Source: an uncultured Bacteroidales bacterium
GTDB taxonomy: Bacteria; Bacteroidota; Bacteroidia; Bacteroidales; CAIWKO01
Direction of reading: 5' to 3'
Length of the DNA: 64,000 bases
NCBI GenBank assembly: GCA_903913285.1
Contig: CAIWKO010000048.1
Location: 1 to 64,000, forward strand
Below are positions 51,149-59,708 of this stretch, in pieces. The translations under genes and the position numbers were made by a program. Each line of letters starts with the position of its first letter. Position 1 is the first letter of the stretch. The notes below the pieces were generated by a model, which worked only from the letters and a program-made list of their open reading frames with translations, was not told where the DNA came from and ran no database searches.

Positions 51149-51627
51149 CCCCCTATAAGGTTTACGATCTTTTCCAGAAACACCGCATCCACTTCATCAA
51201 ACGTGTTCAGCTTGTCGCTGTCAACATCCAAAACGGCAACAACCTCACCCTTTTTATTTCTAACGGGCACCACTATTTCCGATTGCGAACGCGAATCGCA
51301 GGCAATATGGCCGGCAAACGCATGAACATCCGGCACAACAATAGTTTTGTTTTGGTTAACCGCCGCCCAGCAAACGCCTTTATTTTTGGGCAACAACTGG
51401 CAGGCCACGGGCCCCTGATAACATATCACCACCAAATGTTCGGGCTCAACCCTGTAGAATCCGCACCAGAAAAAACCATCCATTTTGTGATACAGCACCG
51501 CCGAAACGGTGGCCATGTGTGCCGTGGCATCATTGCTTTTTAGCAGCAGTTCGCCAATTTGTTCGAGCAAACGTTCGTAGCGCGAAGTTTTTTTATCGGG
51601 TGTCATACGGTGTAGTTTTCGTTCCAC
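51145..51627 (-). CDS. msrC: Free methionine-(R)-sulfoxide reductase
   Basis: fRMsr (MsrC) reduces free methionine-(R)-sulfoxide. The 160-residue GAF-domain protein contains the family signature: 'YQGPVACQLLPKNKGVCWAAV' with Cys in PVAC and GVC, and 'VVPDVHAFAGHIACDSRSQSEIVVPV' with the catalytic Cys in GHIACDS. The GVC motif is followed by Trp where Gly is usual (GVCG), so activity may be altered. The start could be the ATG at 51606 rather than 51627, since a terminator stem ends only 3 bp from the latter. Confidence 0.92.
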   Translation of the reverse strand: MERKLHRMTPDKKTSRYERLLEQIGELLLKSNDATAHMATVSAVLYHKMDGFFWCGFYRVEPEHLVVICYQGPVACQLLPKNKGVCWAAVNQNKTIVVPDVHAFAGHIACDSRSQSEIVVPVRNKKGEVVAVLDVDSDKLNTFDEVDAVFLEKIVNLIGG

Positions 51628-51629
51628 AA

Positions 51630-51663
51630 AAAAAACGTTCCAAAACCATCTGAAACGTTTTTT
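51630..51663 (-). terminator. Terminator after the TPR lipoprotein
   Basis: On the minus strand, AAAAAACGTT pairs with AACGTTTTTT around a 14-nt loop. Located between the TPR lipoprotein and msrC; it may only partly stop transcription. Confidence 0.6.
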
Positions 51664-51684
51664 GTAAACAGTTTTATAACGATA

Positions 51685-52245
51685 TTACTTTTTCTTGGCA
51701 ACAGTTGCAGCAGCAGCCGAATCGGCTTTTAGTTTGGCCTTAACTTCAAAACCCTTCACAATTTCCTCAGGAGTTTTTCCCAGGTTTTGCAACGAAAGTG
51801 TTGCATCGTTTGCCAGATCGCTTTTGGGATATTTTTGCAGAAAATCCTGATAAGCAGCCCGGGCTTTCACGATGTTCTTAATGTTGTTATCGTAAATAAA
51901 GGCCTTCAAAAAATAGGTTTCCGGAAGTTTCTTGAAATCCTGATAATCTTTAATTACGCGGTCGAGAAGCTTGATGGCATCTTCGTTCTGACCAAAATTC
52001 ATCGAAAGATCGGCAGCTTTATACAAATAGATGGGTGCCAGCGAATCTTTCGGATAGGTGTCGGCATATTTCTTATACATTTCAATAATTTCCTTCGTTT
52101 TGGTTTTGTCGGGAACAGGATTACCTGCAACCACCAAATTTTTTTCTTTTTCGGCAATTTGTTTAGCCATTTTTTCGCGCGAGGGCGAACAACTTGCCAT
52201 GAGCAATGCAATTACAATTACGCTTGTGATTTTTAAAGTTTTCAT
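51685..52245 (-). CDS. TPR-containing lipoprotein (BamD-like)
   Basis: The 186-residue protein has a lipoprotein signal (IVIALLMASC, Cys19) and is helical, with TPR-like pairs ('TKTKEIIEMYKKYADTYPKDSL', 'GQNEDAIKLLDRVIKDYQDF', 'NIVKARAAYQDFLQKYPKSDLANDAT'), as in BamD or YfgM-like outer-membrane lipoproteins. It lacks enough repeats to be a canonical BamD (about 240 residues). The tail is Ala/Lys-rich. It forms an operon with def and ruvX. Confidence 0.78.
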   Translation of the reverse strand: MKTLKITSVIVIALLMASCSPSREKMAKQIAEKEKNLVVAGNPVPDKTKTKEIIEMYKKYADTYPKDSLAPIYLYKAADLSMNFGQNEDAIKLLDRVIKDYQDFKKLPETYFLKAFIYDNNIKNIVKARAAYQDFLQKYPKSDLANDATLSLQNLGKTPEEIVKGFEVKAKLKADSAAAATVAKKK

Positions 52246-52268
52246 AATCTTACTTAAATTTATGTTGT

Positions 52269-52835
52269 TTAACGTTTTTTCTGATGGGGGAATATCATTT
52301 TGTATTTTGGTGATACCATGCCTTTCGATATTTCGGTCAGGCGGCGTTTGATCAGCATTTTTTTCAGCGAACTCACCCTGTCGACAAACAATATGCCCTG
52401 CAAATGGTCGTATTCGTGCTGTATCACCCGTGCACGAACGCCATCAAACTCTTCCGAATGAAAGTTGAAATCCTGATCGTAATATTCAATATGAACTTTG
52501 CTTTTGCGGATCACATCTTCGCGCAATTCCGGAACGCTCAGACATCCTTCATTAAAAACCCAGTCGTCGCCCGAAAGTTCGGTGATGGTTGCATTGATAA
52601 AAACCTGTTTGTAATCTTTCCCGTCGGGATAATCGTCGGCCAGCGGATTGGTGTCGATAACGATCAGCCGTATGCTTTTGCCGATTTGGGGAGCAGCCAG
52701 GCCCACACCGTTCGATGCATACATGGTCTCATACATATCGGCTATCAGTTCTTTCAGTTCCGGATAATCTTTTGTGATCGGCTCTGCGATTTTTCGTAAA
52801 ATGGGTTGGCCAAAAGCCATGATGGGCAAAGTCAT
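52269..52835 (-). CDS. def: Peptide deformylase (cytoplasmic)
   Basis: Def removes the formyl group from the N-terminal Met of new proteins and is essential. The 188-residue protein has all three motifs: GVGLAAPQIG (43-52), EGCLS (96-100) and QHEYDH (139-144), giving metal ligands Cys98, His140 and His144. No signal peptide, as expected. It lies 3 bp after ruvX and 23 bp before the TPR lipoprotein, so they are co-transcribed. It is the canonical counterpart of the exported homologue at 39721. Confidence 0.96.
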   Translation of the reverse strand: MTLPIMAFGQPILRKIAEPITKDYPELKELIADMYETMYASNGVGLAAPQIGKSIRLIVIDTNPLADDYPDGKDYKQVFINATITELSGDDWVFNEGCLSVPELREDVIRKSKVHIEYYDQDFNFHSEEFDGVRARVIQHEYDHLQGILFVDRVSSLKKMLIKRRLTEISKGMVSPKYKMIFPHQKKR

Positions 52836-52838
52836 ATT

Positions 52839-53255
52839 TTAGTTGTTAATCGTTTCCATATAAGTTTGTAAAATAATGGTAGCGCTTATCATATCAACAA
52901 GTTCTTTTTTTTCGCTTTTCTTTTTATGAATACCTGTTTGCTTTATCGTTTTATATGCCATTTTCGAAGTAAAACGTTCATCCACTCTCACCACGGGTAT
53001 ATCGGGAAAACTTTTTAAAAGACTTTTCAGAAACGGTTTAATATATTTTTCCGATTCCGATTCGGTATAGTTCATTTGCATCGGTTTCCCAACCACGATA
53101 CACGAAACGCTTTCGTTGGCGATATATTTTGTCAGAAAAGACATAATTTCGTTCGAAGCAACAGTCGTCAAACCGTTGGCAATGATCTGCAGTTCATCTG
53201 TAACTGCAATTCCCACTCTTTTTCGTCCGTAGTCGATAGCTATAATGCGTCCCAT
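52839..53255 (-). CDS. ruvX: RuvX/YqgF pre-16S rRNA nuclease family
   Basis: From the ATG at 53255 it has 138 residues; the open frame goes on to 53300 but the conserved start is MGRIIAIDYGRKRVGIAVTD. RuvX/YqgF is an RNase H-fold enzyme involved in 16S rRNA 5' maturation. The core contains Asp in 'AIDYG', 'CIVVGKPMQMN', 'VVRVDERFTS' and 'KKKSEKKELVDMISATIIL'. It heads the operon with def and the TPR lipoprotein. -7 box at 53270-53277. Confidence 0.94.
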   Translation of the reverse strand: MGRIIAIDYGRKRVGIAVTDELQIIANGLTTVASNEIMSFLTKYIANESVSCIVVGKPMQMNYTESESEKYIKPFLKSLLKSFPDIPVVRVDERFTSKMAYKTIKQTGIHKKKSEKKELVDMISATIILQTYMETINN

Positions 53256-53269
53256 AAGTTTTAACGATG

Positions 53270-53277
53270 CAAAGTTA
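53270..53277 (-). promoter_or_regulatory. -7 box for the ruvX-def operon
   Basis: Minus-strand TAACTTTG, exact consensus, 15 bp from the ruvX start, supporting the start at 53255 rather than 53300. Confidence 0.55.
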
Positions 53278-53394
53278 CGACTTTTGCAGCAATCCATCAT
53301 GCAATCTCTGTTGTTTTCTGCTGCGATTATGCCAATACGGCCCTGATATTTTGTCTATTTATGCTCAAAGCTTCGTTGTAACATTATTTTTTTC

Positions 53395-53402
53395 TAATTT
53401 TG
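53395..53402 (+). promoter_or_regulatory. -7 box for dapD
   Basis: TAATTTTG, exact consensus, 31 bp before the ATG, with TTG at 53376-53378 as possible -33 element (16 bp spacing). Confidence 0.55.
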
Positions 53403-53433
53403 ACCGGAAGAAATTCAATTAAGCACCTGTAAT

Positions 53434-54252
53434 ATGTACACCGACCTGCAAAAAATCATCGAAAATACCTGGGACGACCGCGAGTTGCTGAAAACTTCCG
53501 CTTCGTGCTGTGCCATCCGCGAGATCATCGAATTGCTCGATAAGGGGCAGATCCGTGTGTGCGAACCTACCGAAGCCGGCTGGAAACTGAACGAATGGAT
53601 CAAGAAAGCGGTGATACTGTATTTTCCCATACAGCCAATGGAAACCATGGAAGTGGGCCCTTTCGAGTTTTATGATAAGATCAAATTGAAACACGATTAT
53701 AAAAGTTTGGGTGTGCGGGTAGTGCCTCACGGTATTGCGCGCTACGGGTCGTTTCTGGCGCCGGGTGTAGTGATGATGCCCTCTTATGTGAACATCGGCG
53801 CTTATGTCGACAGCGGCACTATGGTCGATACCTGGGCAACGGTGGGTTCGTGTGCACAAATCGGCAAAAATGTTCATCTCAGCGGTGGCGTGGGAATAGG
53901 AGGGGTGTTGGAACCTGTGCAGGCAGCACCGGTTATTATCGGTGATAATTGTTTCATCGGTTCGCGGAGCATCGTGGTTGAAGGAGTTCATGTGAAGGAC
54001 GAAGCCGTTCTGGGAGCCAATGTGGTGATCACAAATTCTACTAAGATCATCGATGTGAGCCATCCTGAACCCATAGAATACCACGGTGAGATTCCCGAAC
54101 GTTCGGTGGTGATACCCGGCACCTACATGAAAGAATTTCCCGCCGGTAAATATCCCGTCACCTGCGCTTTGATCATCGGCAAACGAAAAGAATCAACCAA
54201 CCTGAAAACTTCGCTCAACGACGCCTTACGCGATTTTAGTTTAGCTGTTTAA
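53434..54252 (+). CDS. dapD: Tetrahydrodipicolinate N-succinyltransferase
   Basis: DapD transfers succinyl from succinyl-CoA to tetrahydrodipicolinate in lysine and diaminopimelate synthesis. The 272-residue protein has an N-terminal helical domain and a left-handed beta-helix of hexapeptide repeats (VVMMPSYVNIGAYVDSGTMV, IGKNVHLSGGVGIGGV, IIGDNCFIGSRSIVVEG). It is monocistronic; a heptamer array follows. Confidence 0.96.
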   Translation: MYTDLQKIIENTWDDRELLKTSASCCAIREIIELLDKGQIRVCEPTEAGWKLNEWIKKAVILYFPIQPMETMEVGPFEFYDKIKLKHDYKSLGVRVVPHGIARYGSFLAPGVVMMPSYVNIGAYVDSGTMVDTWATVGSCAQIGKNVHLSGGVGIGGVLEPVQAAPVIIGDNCFIGSRSIVVEGVHVKDEAVLGANVVITNSTKIIDVSHPEPIEYHGEIPERSVVIPGTYMKEFPAGKYPVTCALIIGKRKESTNLKTSLNDALRDFSLAV

Positions 54253-54264
54253 TTTTAATTGAGT

Positions 54265-54292
54265 CAAATCACAAATCGCAAATCACTAATCA
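54265..54292. repeat. Heptamer array (caaatca type)
   Basis: Four units: caaatca, caaatcg, caaatca, ctaatca, between dapD and yggS. Confidence 0.75.
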
Positions 54293-54302
54293 CACTTTTT
54301 TC

Positions 54303-54974
54303 ATGTCCATCGCAGATAATCTCAGGCTAATTAAACAAACAATTCCGGTTAATGTCAGTTTGGTTGTTGTTTCCAAAACGCAGCCGGTCGGGAGCATCAT
54401 GGAAGCATACCAAAGCGGTCAAAGGATTTTTGGCGAGAACAAAGTGCAGGAACTTACCTCGAAACAAACCCAACTGCCAACCGACATTCAGTGGCATTTG
54501 CTCGGGCATCTGCAAACCAACAAAGTGAAGTATATCGCTCCCTTTGTGTCGCTTATTCATAGTGTCGATAGCTTGAAATTATTGAAGGAAATAGATAAGG
54601 AGGCTCTTCATCATAATCGTACCATTGATTGCCTGCTCGAGTTCTATATCGCCGGCGAAGAAACCAAATTCGGTTTATCGTGGGAAGAAGCAATGGAAAT
54701 TCTGAATTCGGCTGAGTTCACTTCGTTGAAAAATATCCGCATCTGCGGTGTGATGGGCATGGCAAGTTTTACCGACGATGAAAAAACAATTCGCACCGAG
54801 TTTAAAGTACTGGTGCATTACTTCAACGATTTAAAGAAAACCTTTTTTGCCGATAAGTCTTATTTTAAAGAAATATCGATGGGCATGAGCAGCGATTATC
54901 CCATTGCCATCCAAGAAGGGGCAACCATGGTCCGCATCGGCACCGCTGTATTTGGCCAACGGAATTATTTATAG
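54303..54974 (+). CDS. yggS: YggS-family PLP-binding protein
   Basis: This 223-residue pyridoxal-phosphate homeostasis protein has no known reaction and helps to balance PLP. The signature is clear: 'VSLVVVSKTQPVGSIMEAYQSGQ' with the PLP Lys, 'FGENKVQEL', 'WHLLGHLQTNKVKYI', 'GVMGMASF' and 'ISMGMSSDYPIAIQEGATMVRIGTAVFG'. The stop overlaps the converging GT2 gene by 10 bp. Confidence 0.94.
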   Translation: MSIADNLRLIKQTIPVNVSLVVVSKTQPVGSIMEAYQSGQRIFGENKVQELTSKQTQLPTDIQWHLLGHLQTNKVKYIAPFVSLIHSVDSLKLLKEIDKEALHHNRTIDCLLEFYIAGEETKFGLSWEEAMEILNSAEFTSLKNIRICGVMGMASFTDDEKTIRTEFKVLVHYFNDLKKTFFADKSYFKEISMGMSSDYPIAIQEGATMVRIGTAVFGQRNYL

Positions 54975-55987
54975 TAGTTTTTCGAGTAACCCTGAGCGGT
55001 TTTTTTACCCGTCCACACCTGAAACAAACCTTTCCACATCCCGAATCCATAAGCAACAATCTGAATGTAGAGTGTAATGATCGACAGGAACGAGGTCTTA
55101 AGTATTTTATATTTCGCCAGCGACTGAAAAAAAGCCAGCGCCGCTATGCCAAGCATGCCTCCGCCTATGATAAGCCACAGCCATTTCGGGAAGAACGGAA
55201 ACGGCGTGAGCACAACCAGCAGCAAAAAACCTGCCACCATCAGCGCGGGGATAAAATGTACGGGTTTGAACATTTGCTTGTCCATGCGGCCAAGGTTCAC
55301 GCGGGCCACGCCCCAGTTGAATATCTGTTTGTAAAACCGTTTGATAGAGGTACGGCGTTTGTGATACACGAAAGCATCGGCTATTAACCCAACTTTAAAA
55401 CCGTTGCGGTAGATGCGTGCCGAAAATTCCATGTCCTGACCGTGGCGCAAAGCACCCATACCACCTATGGTTTCGAATACCTTTTTCGAAATGCCCATAT
55501 TGAAACTACGCGGATAGAACTTTTTCTGCACTGATTTTGTGCTGCCGCGTGTGCCGCCTGTCCCGATGAACGAAGTCATCGAATAGTTGATGGCTTTCAG
55601 CAGGGGCGAAAAACTTTCGTGGCAGGTGTCGGGACCACCGAAGGCATCCAGCGGTTGTTTGGCAAGATGCTCGTCTATTTTGCGCAGCCATTCGGGCGGA
55701 AACATGCAATCCGAATCCACGAAAATAAAAAAGTCACCTGCCGATTCGCGCATACCGAAATTGCGGGCTTCGCCGGGCCCTTTGTTCTGCTGATGCAGAT
55801 AACGGATGTTCAGGCCGCTTTCCGATTTGTACGATTTAATAAAATCTGCCGTGTTGTCTGTCGAACCGTCATCGGTAATAACAAATTCAAATTGCTCCCG
55901 TTCAAAATCAAGTTTCTCGGCCGATGCCAGCAACTCCTTTATTTCTTCCAAACGGTTAAAGGTGGCTATGATTATCGAATATTTCAT
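54965..55987 (-). CDS. Family 2 glycosyltransferase
   Basis: The 340-residue protein is a GT-A fold transferase: 'YSIIIATFNRLEEIKELLASAE', 'FEFVITDDGSTDNT', 'FFIFVDSDCMFPPEW' (the DxD motif) and 'MGALRHGQDMEFSARIYRNG' (ED-type acceptor motif). The C-terminus has two or three membrane helices (about 235-320). It probably adds a sugar to a surface polysaccharide. It is downstream of asnB, separated only by a long heptamer array. Confidence 0.9.
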   Translation of the reverse strand: MKYSIIIATFNRLEEIKELLASAEKLDFEREQFEFVITDDGSTDNTADFIKSYKSESGLNIRYLHQQNKGPGEARNFGMRESAGDFFIFVDSDCMFPPEWLRKIDEHLAKQPLDAFGGPDTCHESFSPLLKAINYSMTSFIGTGGTRGSTKSVQKKFYPRSFNMGISKKVFETIGGMGALRHGQDMEFSARIYRNGFKVGLIADAFVYHKRRTSIKRFYKQIFNWGVARVNLGRMDKQMFKPVHFIPALMVAGFLLLVVLTPFPFFPKWLWLIIGGGMLGIAALAFFQSLAKYKILKTSFLSIITLYIQIVAYGFGMWKGLFQVWTGKKTAQGYSKNYYK

Positions 55988-55989
55988 CT

Positions 55990-56158
55990 TTACTTCTTTA
56001 ATTCTGACTTCTTACTTCCTACTTCTGACTTCTTACTTCCTACTTCTGAATTCTTACTTCTTACTTCTGAATTCATACTTCCTACTTCTGAATTCATACT
56101 TCCTACTTCTGAATTCTTACTTCTGAATTCTGAATTCTTACTTCTGAATTCTGAATTC
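55990..56158. repeat. 24-unit heptamer array
   Basis: The whole gap between asnB and the GT2 gene is made of 7-bp units, in three alternating forms: ttacttc or atacttc, ctacttc, and tgacttc or tgaattc (one 8-bp unit at 55997). Groups of three give a 21-bp period. The stop codon of asnB overlaps the last unit (56152-56158), and the array ends 3 bp before the GT2 start. Open frames in this region are artefacts. Confidence 0.92.
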
Positions 56159-58094
56159 AACAATAATCCTTCAACTCCACTTGCTTATTCTTAAAATTCT
56201 CGCTTCCGATATACATCTTTTCCCAAATGGCAAGTCCCATCACTATCCACAAATAATTATAGTGCCAGCGCATTTTCGGATTGGGCGAATGTTCCAAAAT
56301 GCGTTTAATATAACGGTAATTAAAAATACCTTGTTGTTCCACAAATTCGGGTGTCAGTATGGCTTCGGCGGTGCTCTTCAGGTCCTTTTGGAATTGTATG
56401 TACGCATTCACGCTGAATCCCCATTTCTTTTTGCTGATGATTTTCGGAGGCAGCTTCTGCGCCATGGCTTTTCTGAAAAGATATTTCGTTTGGTTGTTCT
56501 TTATCTTCAAATGCACGGGTATCGAAAATCCGAAGTTCACCAGGTCGAGGTCCAGGAAAGGCACGCGCTCTTCCACCGAGTTAGCCAGCGACATACGGTC
56601 TTCGGTCAGCAGGTAATCGTTCACCATTTTGCTCTGAAATTCGGTGAACAGCACCTGGTCTAAAGCGTTCAGATGTTTCGAACGTTCGAAGAAACCGTCG
56701 AATTCTGTATGAACTTTTCGGCTTTGTTCCTGCATCCGTTTATAGAATTCGGGATGGTAAATCTCTTTGTAGAATCCGTTATCGTAATCCCAAACGTTAC
56801 GCAATATCAGGTAAAAGCGTTCCACATCGCCCACGGCCAGCAGCATCTGCAATCCGCGGCGGTATTCGTCGGTGCTCAGGCTGTGCATCGAATTCTGCAT
56901 TTTAAACAACAGGTCCGATTTCCAGCGCAGCACACTTTGCATCCATTCGGGCGTGTGTTTGTGATATTTGTTGAAAGGGTAAATAAACTTATGAATGTCG
57001 TAGCCCGCGAAAAGTTCGTCGCCGCCAAGGCCTCCCAACACCACCGTGATGTCCGGCTTCACGAACTTCGACATGTTGAAGCCCTGCAGCAGGTTTATCT
57101 TGGGTTCTTCGGCGTGCCATATAACTTCGGGAAACTGTTGCATGGGGTTCAGCGTCAGGCTGAGGGTATGATGGTTGGTGCCGAAGTGGCGCGCTATCTG
57201 TTCTGCATCCGGAAACTCGTCCGTGGGCTCGTTGAATCCCATCGTAAAAGTGTTGATCTCGGGCACACCCAGTTCGTGCATCTTTTGCACTATGGTCGAC
57301 GAGTCCATGCCTCCCGAAAGGTAAACTCCCAGCGGCACATCGCTCATCAGTTGCCGCTCAACGGCCTGTTTTATATAAAAATGAAGCTTTTCGATGGCTT
57401 CCCCCTCGTTCATCTGCGCATCGGGTTCGGGTTTCAGTTCCCAATAGCGTTTCAGGCTTATCTGTTGGTTCTCGTAAATCAAAAAATGAGCGGGCGGCAG
57501 GCGTTTGATTCCTTCAAACAGGGTTTCGTTGCCTTGCGTGTAGCGCAAATTCAGGTGCGAGTGCAGCGCGTTGTAGTTGATGCTGCGGCTCACGTCGGGG
57601 TGCAGCAAAATGCTTTTTTGTTCCGAGCCGAAAATCAGCGTGCCCTTGTCGAAAAAATAGTGCAGGGGTTTCACGCCGAAATGGTCGCGCACCAGCATCA
57701 GGCGGTCGCGGTTTTTATCCAGCAGCGCGAAAGCAAAAATGCCGTTCAGCCGGTGCAAAAACTCCGCGCCTTCTTCTTCATACAGGTGCACCAGGGTTTC
57801 GGTGTCGCTGGTGGTGTAAAACCTGTGGCCTTTTTGCTGCAGTTCGGCTTTCAGTTCTTTGTAGTTGTATAATTCGCCGTTGAAAATGATGCAGATCGTG
57901 CGGTCTTCGTTATATATGGGCTGGTTGCCGGTGTTCAGGTCGATGATGCTCAGGCGGCGGTGGCCCAGGCAAAAATCTTTGTACGAGTGCACGGCAAAAT
58001 CGTCGGGACCGCGGTGCTCAATTATCTTGAGCATGTCCACCATCAGGTTGTGGTTGTCTGAGTTTCGTTCAACTATTCCGCAAATCCCGCACAT
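56157..58094 (-). CDS. asnB: Glutamine-hydrolysing asparagine synthase
   Basis: The 645-residue protein has the glutaminase domain starting with the catalytic Cys2 (MCGICGIVERN) and 'RLSIIDLNTGNQPIYNED', and the synthase domain with the ATP PP-loop 'PLGVYLSGGMDSSTIVQ' and 'VVLGGLGGDELFAGYDIHKF'. Many such proteins in polysaccharide clusters amidate sugars or peptides rather than free Asp. The glycosyltransferases on both sides suggest that role here. The -7 box is at 58112-58119. Confidence 0.93.
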   Translation of the reverse strand: MCGICGIVERNSDNHNLMVDMLKIIEHRGPDDFAVHSYKDFCLGHRRLSIIDLNTGNQPIYNEDRTICIIFNGELYNYKELKAELQQKGHRFYTTSDTETLVHLYEEEGAEFLHRLNGIFAFALLDKNRDRLMLVRDHFGVKPLHYFFDKGTLIFGSEQKSILLHPDVSRSINYNALHSHLNLRYTQGNETLFEGIKRLPPAHFLIYENQQISLKRYWELKPEPDAQMNEGEAIEKLHFYIKQAVERQLMSDVPLGVYLSGGMDSSTIVQKMHELGVPEINTFTMGFNEPTDEFPDAEQIARHFGTNHHTLSLTLNPMQQFPEVIWHAEEPKINLLQGFNMSKFVKPDITVVLGGLGGDELFAGYDIHKFIYPFNKYHKHTPEWMQSVLRWKSDLLFKMQNSMHSLSTDEYRRGLQMLLAVGDVERFYLILRNVWDYDNGFYKEIYHPEFYKRMQEQSRKVHTEFDGFFERSKHLNALDQVLFTEFQSKMVNDYLLTEDRMSLANSVEERVPFLDLDLVNFGFSIPVHLKIKNNQTKYLFRKAMAQKLPPKIISKKKWGFSVNAYIQFQKDLKSTAEAILTPEFVEQQGIFNYRYIKRILEHSPNPKMRWHYNYLWIVMGLAIWEKMYIGSENFKNKQVELKDYC

Positions 58095-58111
58095 AAAGTT
58101 GTTTTGTGATG

Positions 58112-58119
58112 CAAAGATA
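58112..58119 (-). promoter_or_regulatory. -7 box for asnB
   Basis: Minus-strand TATCTTTG, exact consensus, 18 bp from the start. Confidence 0.5.
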
Positions 58120-58407
58120 CTGATTTTTGGGAATTCAGCTTTCAGAACCTCGAACTACTTGCTCCTTTCTTCTTGCACCTTTCTTCTCATTTGGGCGCGT
58201 CCCTTCGGGTCGGGCTGTTCGCTCATAGTCCTCGCGCCGCTTGCGTGCCTCCACTTCTTGTTTGTTCCTTATTTTCAACTTCAGTCCTCTTCAAATATTT
58301 TTGGTCGGCGGCCGCTGTGGGCTAACCGCTTCCATCCCTCGCGCAGGGGCAAACATTCTACTATAAATAAAGTGCACATCGCCAATCCCTGCCTGCCGCC
58401 AGGCAGG

Positions 58408-58456
58408 AATCATTCTAATCATAAAAATCAGCTAAATCAATGGTTCAGACATTTTT
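58408..58456. repeat. 'aatcat/aatcag' dispersed repeat, copy 2
   Basis: Pattern aatcattct-aatcataaa-aatcagct-aaatcaatg, then 'gttcagacattt'; compare 5092-5138 and 58566-58612. Confidence 0.7.
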
Positions 58457-58464
58457 TTCCAGCC

Positions 58465-58556
58465 CTGTAAGGGCGACATTTTGGTAGCCAGGGGCAACGC
58501 CCCTGGTAAAATATCATCCCCCAACCCTCGTATGCCTGTCCGCCCCTTGGCGGAGG
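58465..58556. repeat. Composite palindromic repeat, copy 2
   Basis: AGCCCTgtaAGGGCG, 'cattttggtag', the CAGGGGC-aac-GCCCCTG hairpin (58489-58505), 'taaaatatca', C-rich sequence, then the TCCGCC/GGCGGA hairpin (58539-58554). The central block matches 370-452. Confidence 0.7.
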
Positions 58557-58565
58557 GTTGAACAA

Positions 58566-58612
58566 AATCATTCCAATCATTTAATCAGTTTCATCAGCGG
58601 TTCAGACAATTT
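58566..58612. repeat. 'aatcat/aatcag' dispersed repeat, copy 3
   Basis: Third copy: aatcattcc-aatcattt-aatcagttt-catcagcgg, then 'ttcagacaattt'. Confidence 0.7.
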
Positions 58613-58702
58613 CCCTGCCATGGTGGCAACCGGCAATCCAATTAATTATCTGCACATCGCCTATCCATCATTCCATTTTTTAATAGATAATAACCCAAAA
58701 AT

Positions 58703-59250
58703 CTTGTCACTCAAAAAACAAACTTGTCACTCCAAAAAACAAACTTGTCAGTCAAAAAACAAACTTGTCAGCCAAAAAACAACTTACTCAGTCAAAAAAC
58801 AAACTTGTCTGTCAAAAAATAAACTTGTCAGTCAAAAAACAAACTTGTCACCCCAAAAAACAAGTTTGTCACCCCAAAAAACAACTTTGTTTGCCAAAAA
58901 ACAAGCAACGCTTTAGCTCAAACAAACAACTCTATCCAAAAAACATCTTTGTCAGTCCCAAAAACAAACTTGTCAGTCCCAAAAACAAACTTGTCAGTCC
59001 CAAAAACAAGTTTGTCAAAACCAAAAAATAAGTTTGTCTGTCCAAAAATAAACTTGTCAGTTCAAAAAACAAGTTTGTCAGTCCAAAAAACAAACTTGTT
59101 TGCCAAAAAACAAACTTGTCAAAATCAAAAAATATTTAACGCGCGAGCAAAAACAAACTTGTCTACTCAAAAAACAAACTTGTCTAACCAAAAAACAAAC
59201 TTGTCAGTCAAAAAACAAACTTGTCAGTCCAAAAAACAAGTTACGCAGTC
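58703..59250. repeat. 20-21-bp tandem repeat array 3 (about 26 units)
   Basis: Units of 20 or 21 bp with the form aaaaaacaa(a/g)(c/t)TTGTCAGTC, in one orientation, with an interruption near 58900-58930 and another at 59132-59150. A-tracts recur every two helical turns, as in array 1. The array ends about 115 bp upstream of the SHOCT-protein gene. Confidence 0.88.
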
Positions 59251-59364
59251 CCCTTTCACAAAATCCGCATTTTTCCGTTTCCCTTCCCAATTTCAAAAAA
59301 AATAACGTATCATTGTAATGGCATTTCCAAAAAATGCTTTTTTGCTTACTAAAAAACAAAAAAA

Positions 59365-59670
59365 ATGAAAATAATGATACTTTTATTCGTAACGCCTTTC
59401 GGTGAATTTCTCGGAAGAAGCGATATGTTCGAAAACTTTTTCAAGATCGTGTTTTTCCTCGCCATTCCCCTGGCCTGGGTCATCCCCATCATCATCAGGT
59501 CCTATCGCCGCAAACCCATCGACGACAAACGCGAAAACATGATGATGAACGACAAACTGAACCAACTCGAACGACTCGCGAAACTCAAAGAACAAGGCGC
59601 CATCAGCCAGGAAGAATTTTCAGAACAAAAAGCCCGCATCCTGGGAAAAGATCCCGAAAAGAAATATTAA
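59365..59670 (+). CDS. Small membrane protein with SHOCT domain
   Basis: The 101-residue protein has a membrane segment (about 28-46, IVFFLAIPLAWVIPIIIRS, followed by basic residues) and a C-terminal SHOCT motif (about 68-96: LNQLERLAKLKEQGAISQEEFSEQKARIL), a short helical hairpin common in membrane-associated and stress proteins. The N-terminal part may be an anchor. It lies directly after array 3. Function unknown. Confidence 0.8.
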   Translation: MKIMILLFVTPFGEFLGRSDMFENFFKIVFFLAIPLAWVIPIIIRSYRRKPIDDKRENMMMNDKLNQLERLAKLKEQGAISQEEFSEQKARILGKDPEKKY

Positions 59671-59708
59671 ACAAGCTACCATAAAGCCTAAAGTATACAG
59701 CCAGAATC

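Larger units (their letters stand above)
58095..59364. other. 1.27-kb repeat-rich intergenic region
   Basis: No gene is supported. It holds palindromes (58381-58405), two copies of the aatcat/aatcag repeat (58408-58456, 58566-58612), the composite hairpin element (58465-58556), and array 3 (58703-59250). Open frames at 58620-59305 are made of the array. Confidence 0.65.

Noticed and set aside
56673-57872. Long plus-strand frame of 399 codons
   Set aside because: It is the antisense shadow of asnB, with a composition (Val/His/Gln-rich) not typical of a protein here.
58620-59305. Overlapping open frames rich in Lys, Gln and Thr
   Set aside because: They consist of array 3; the unit length shifts between 20 and 21 bp, so no frame runs through, as expected for non-coding repeats.
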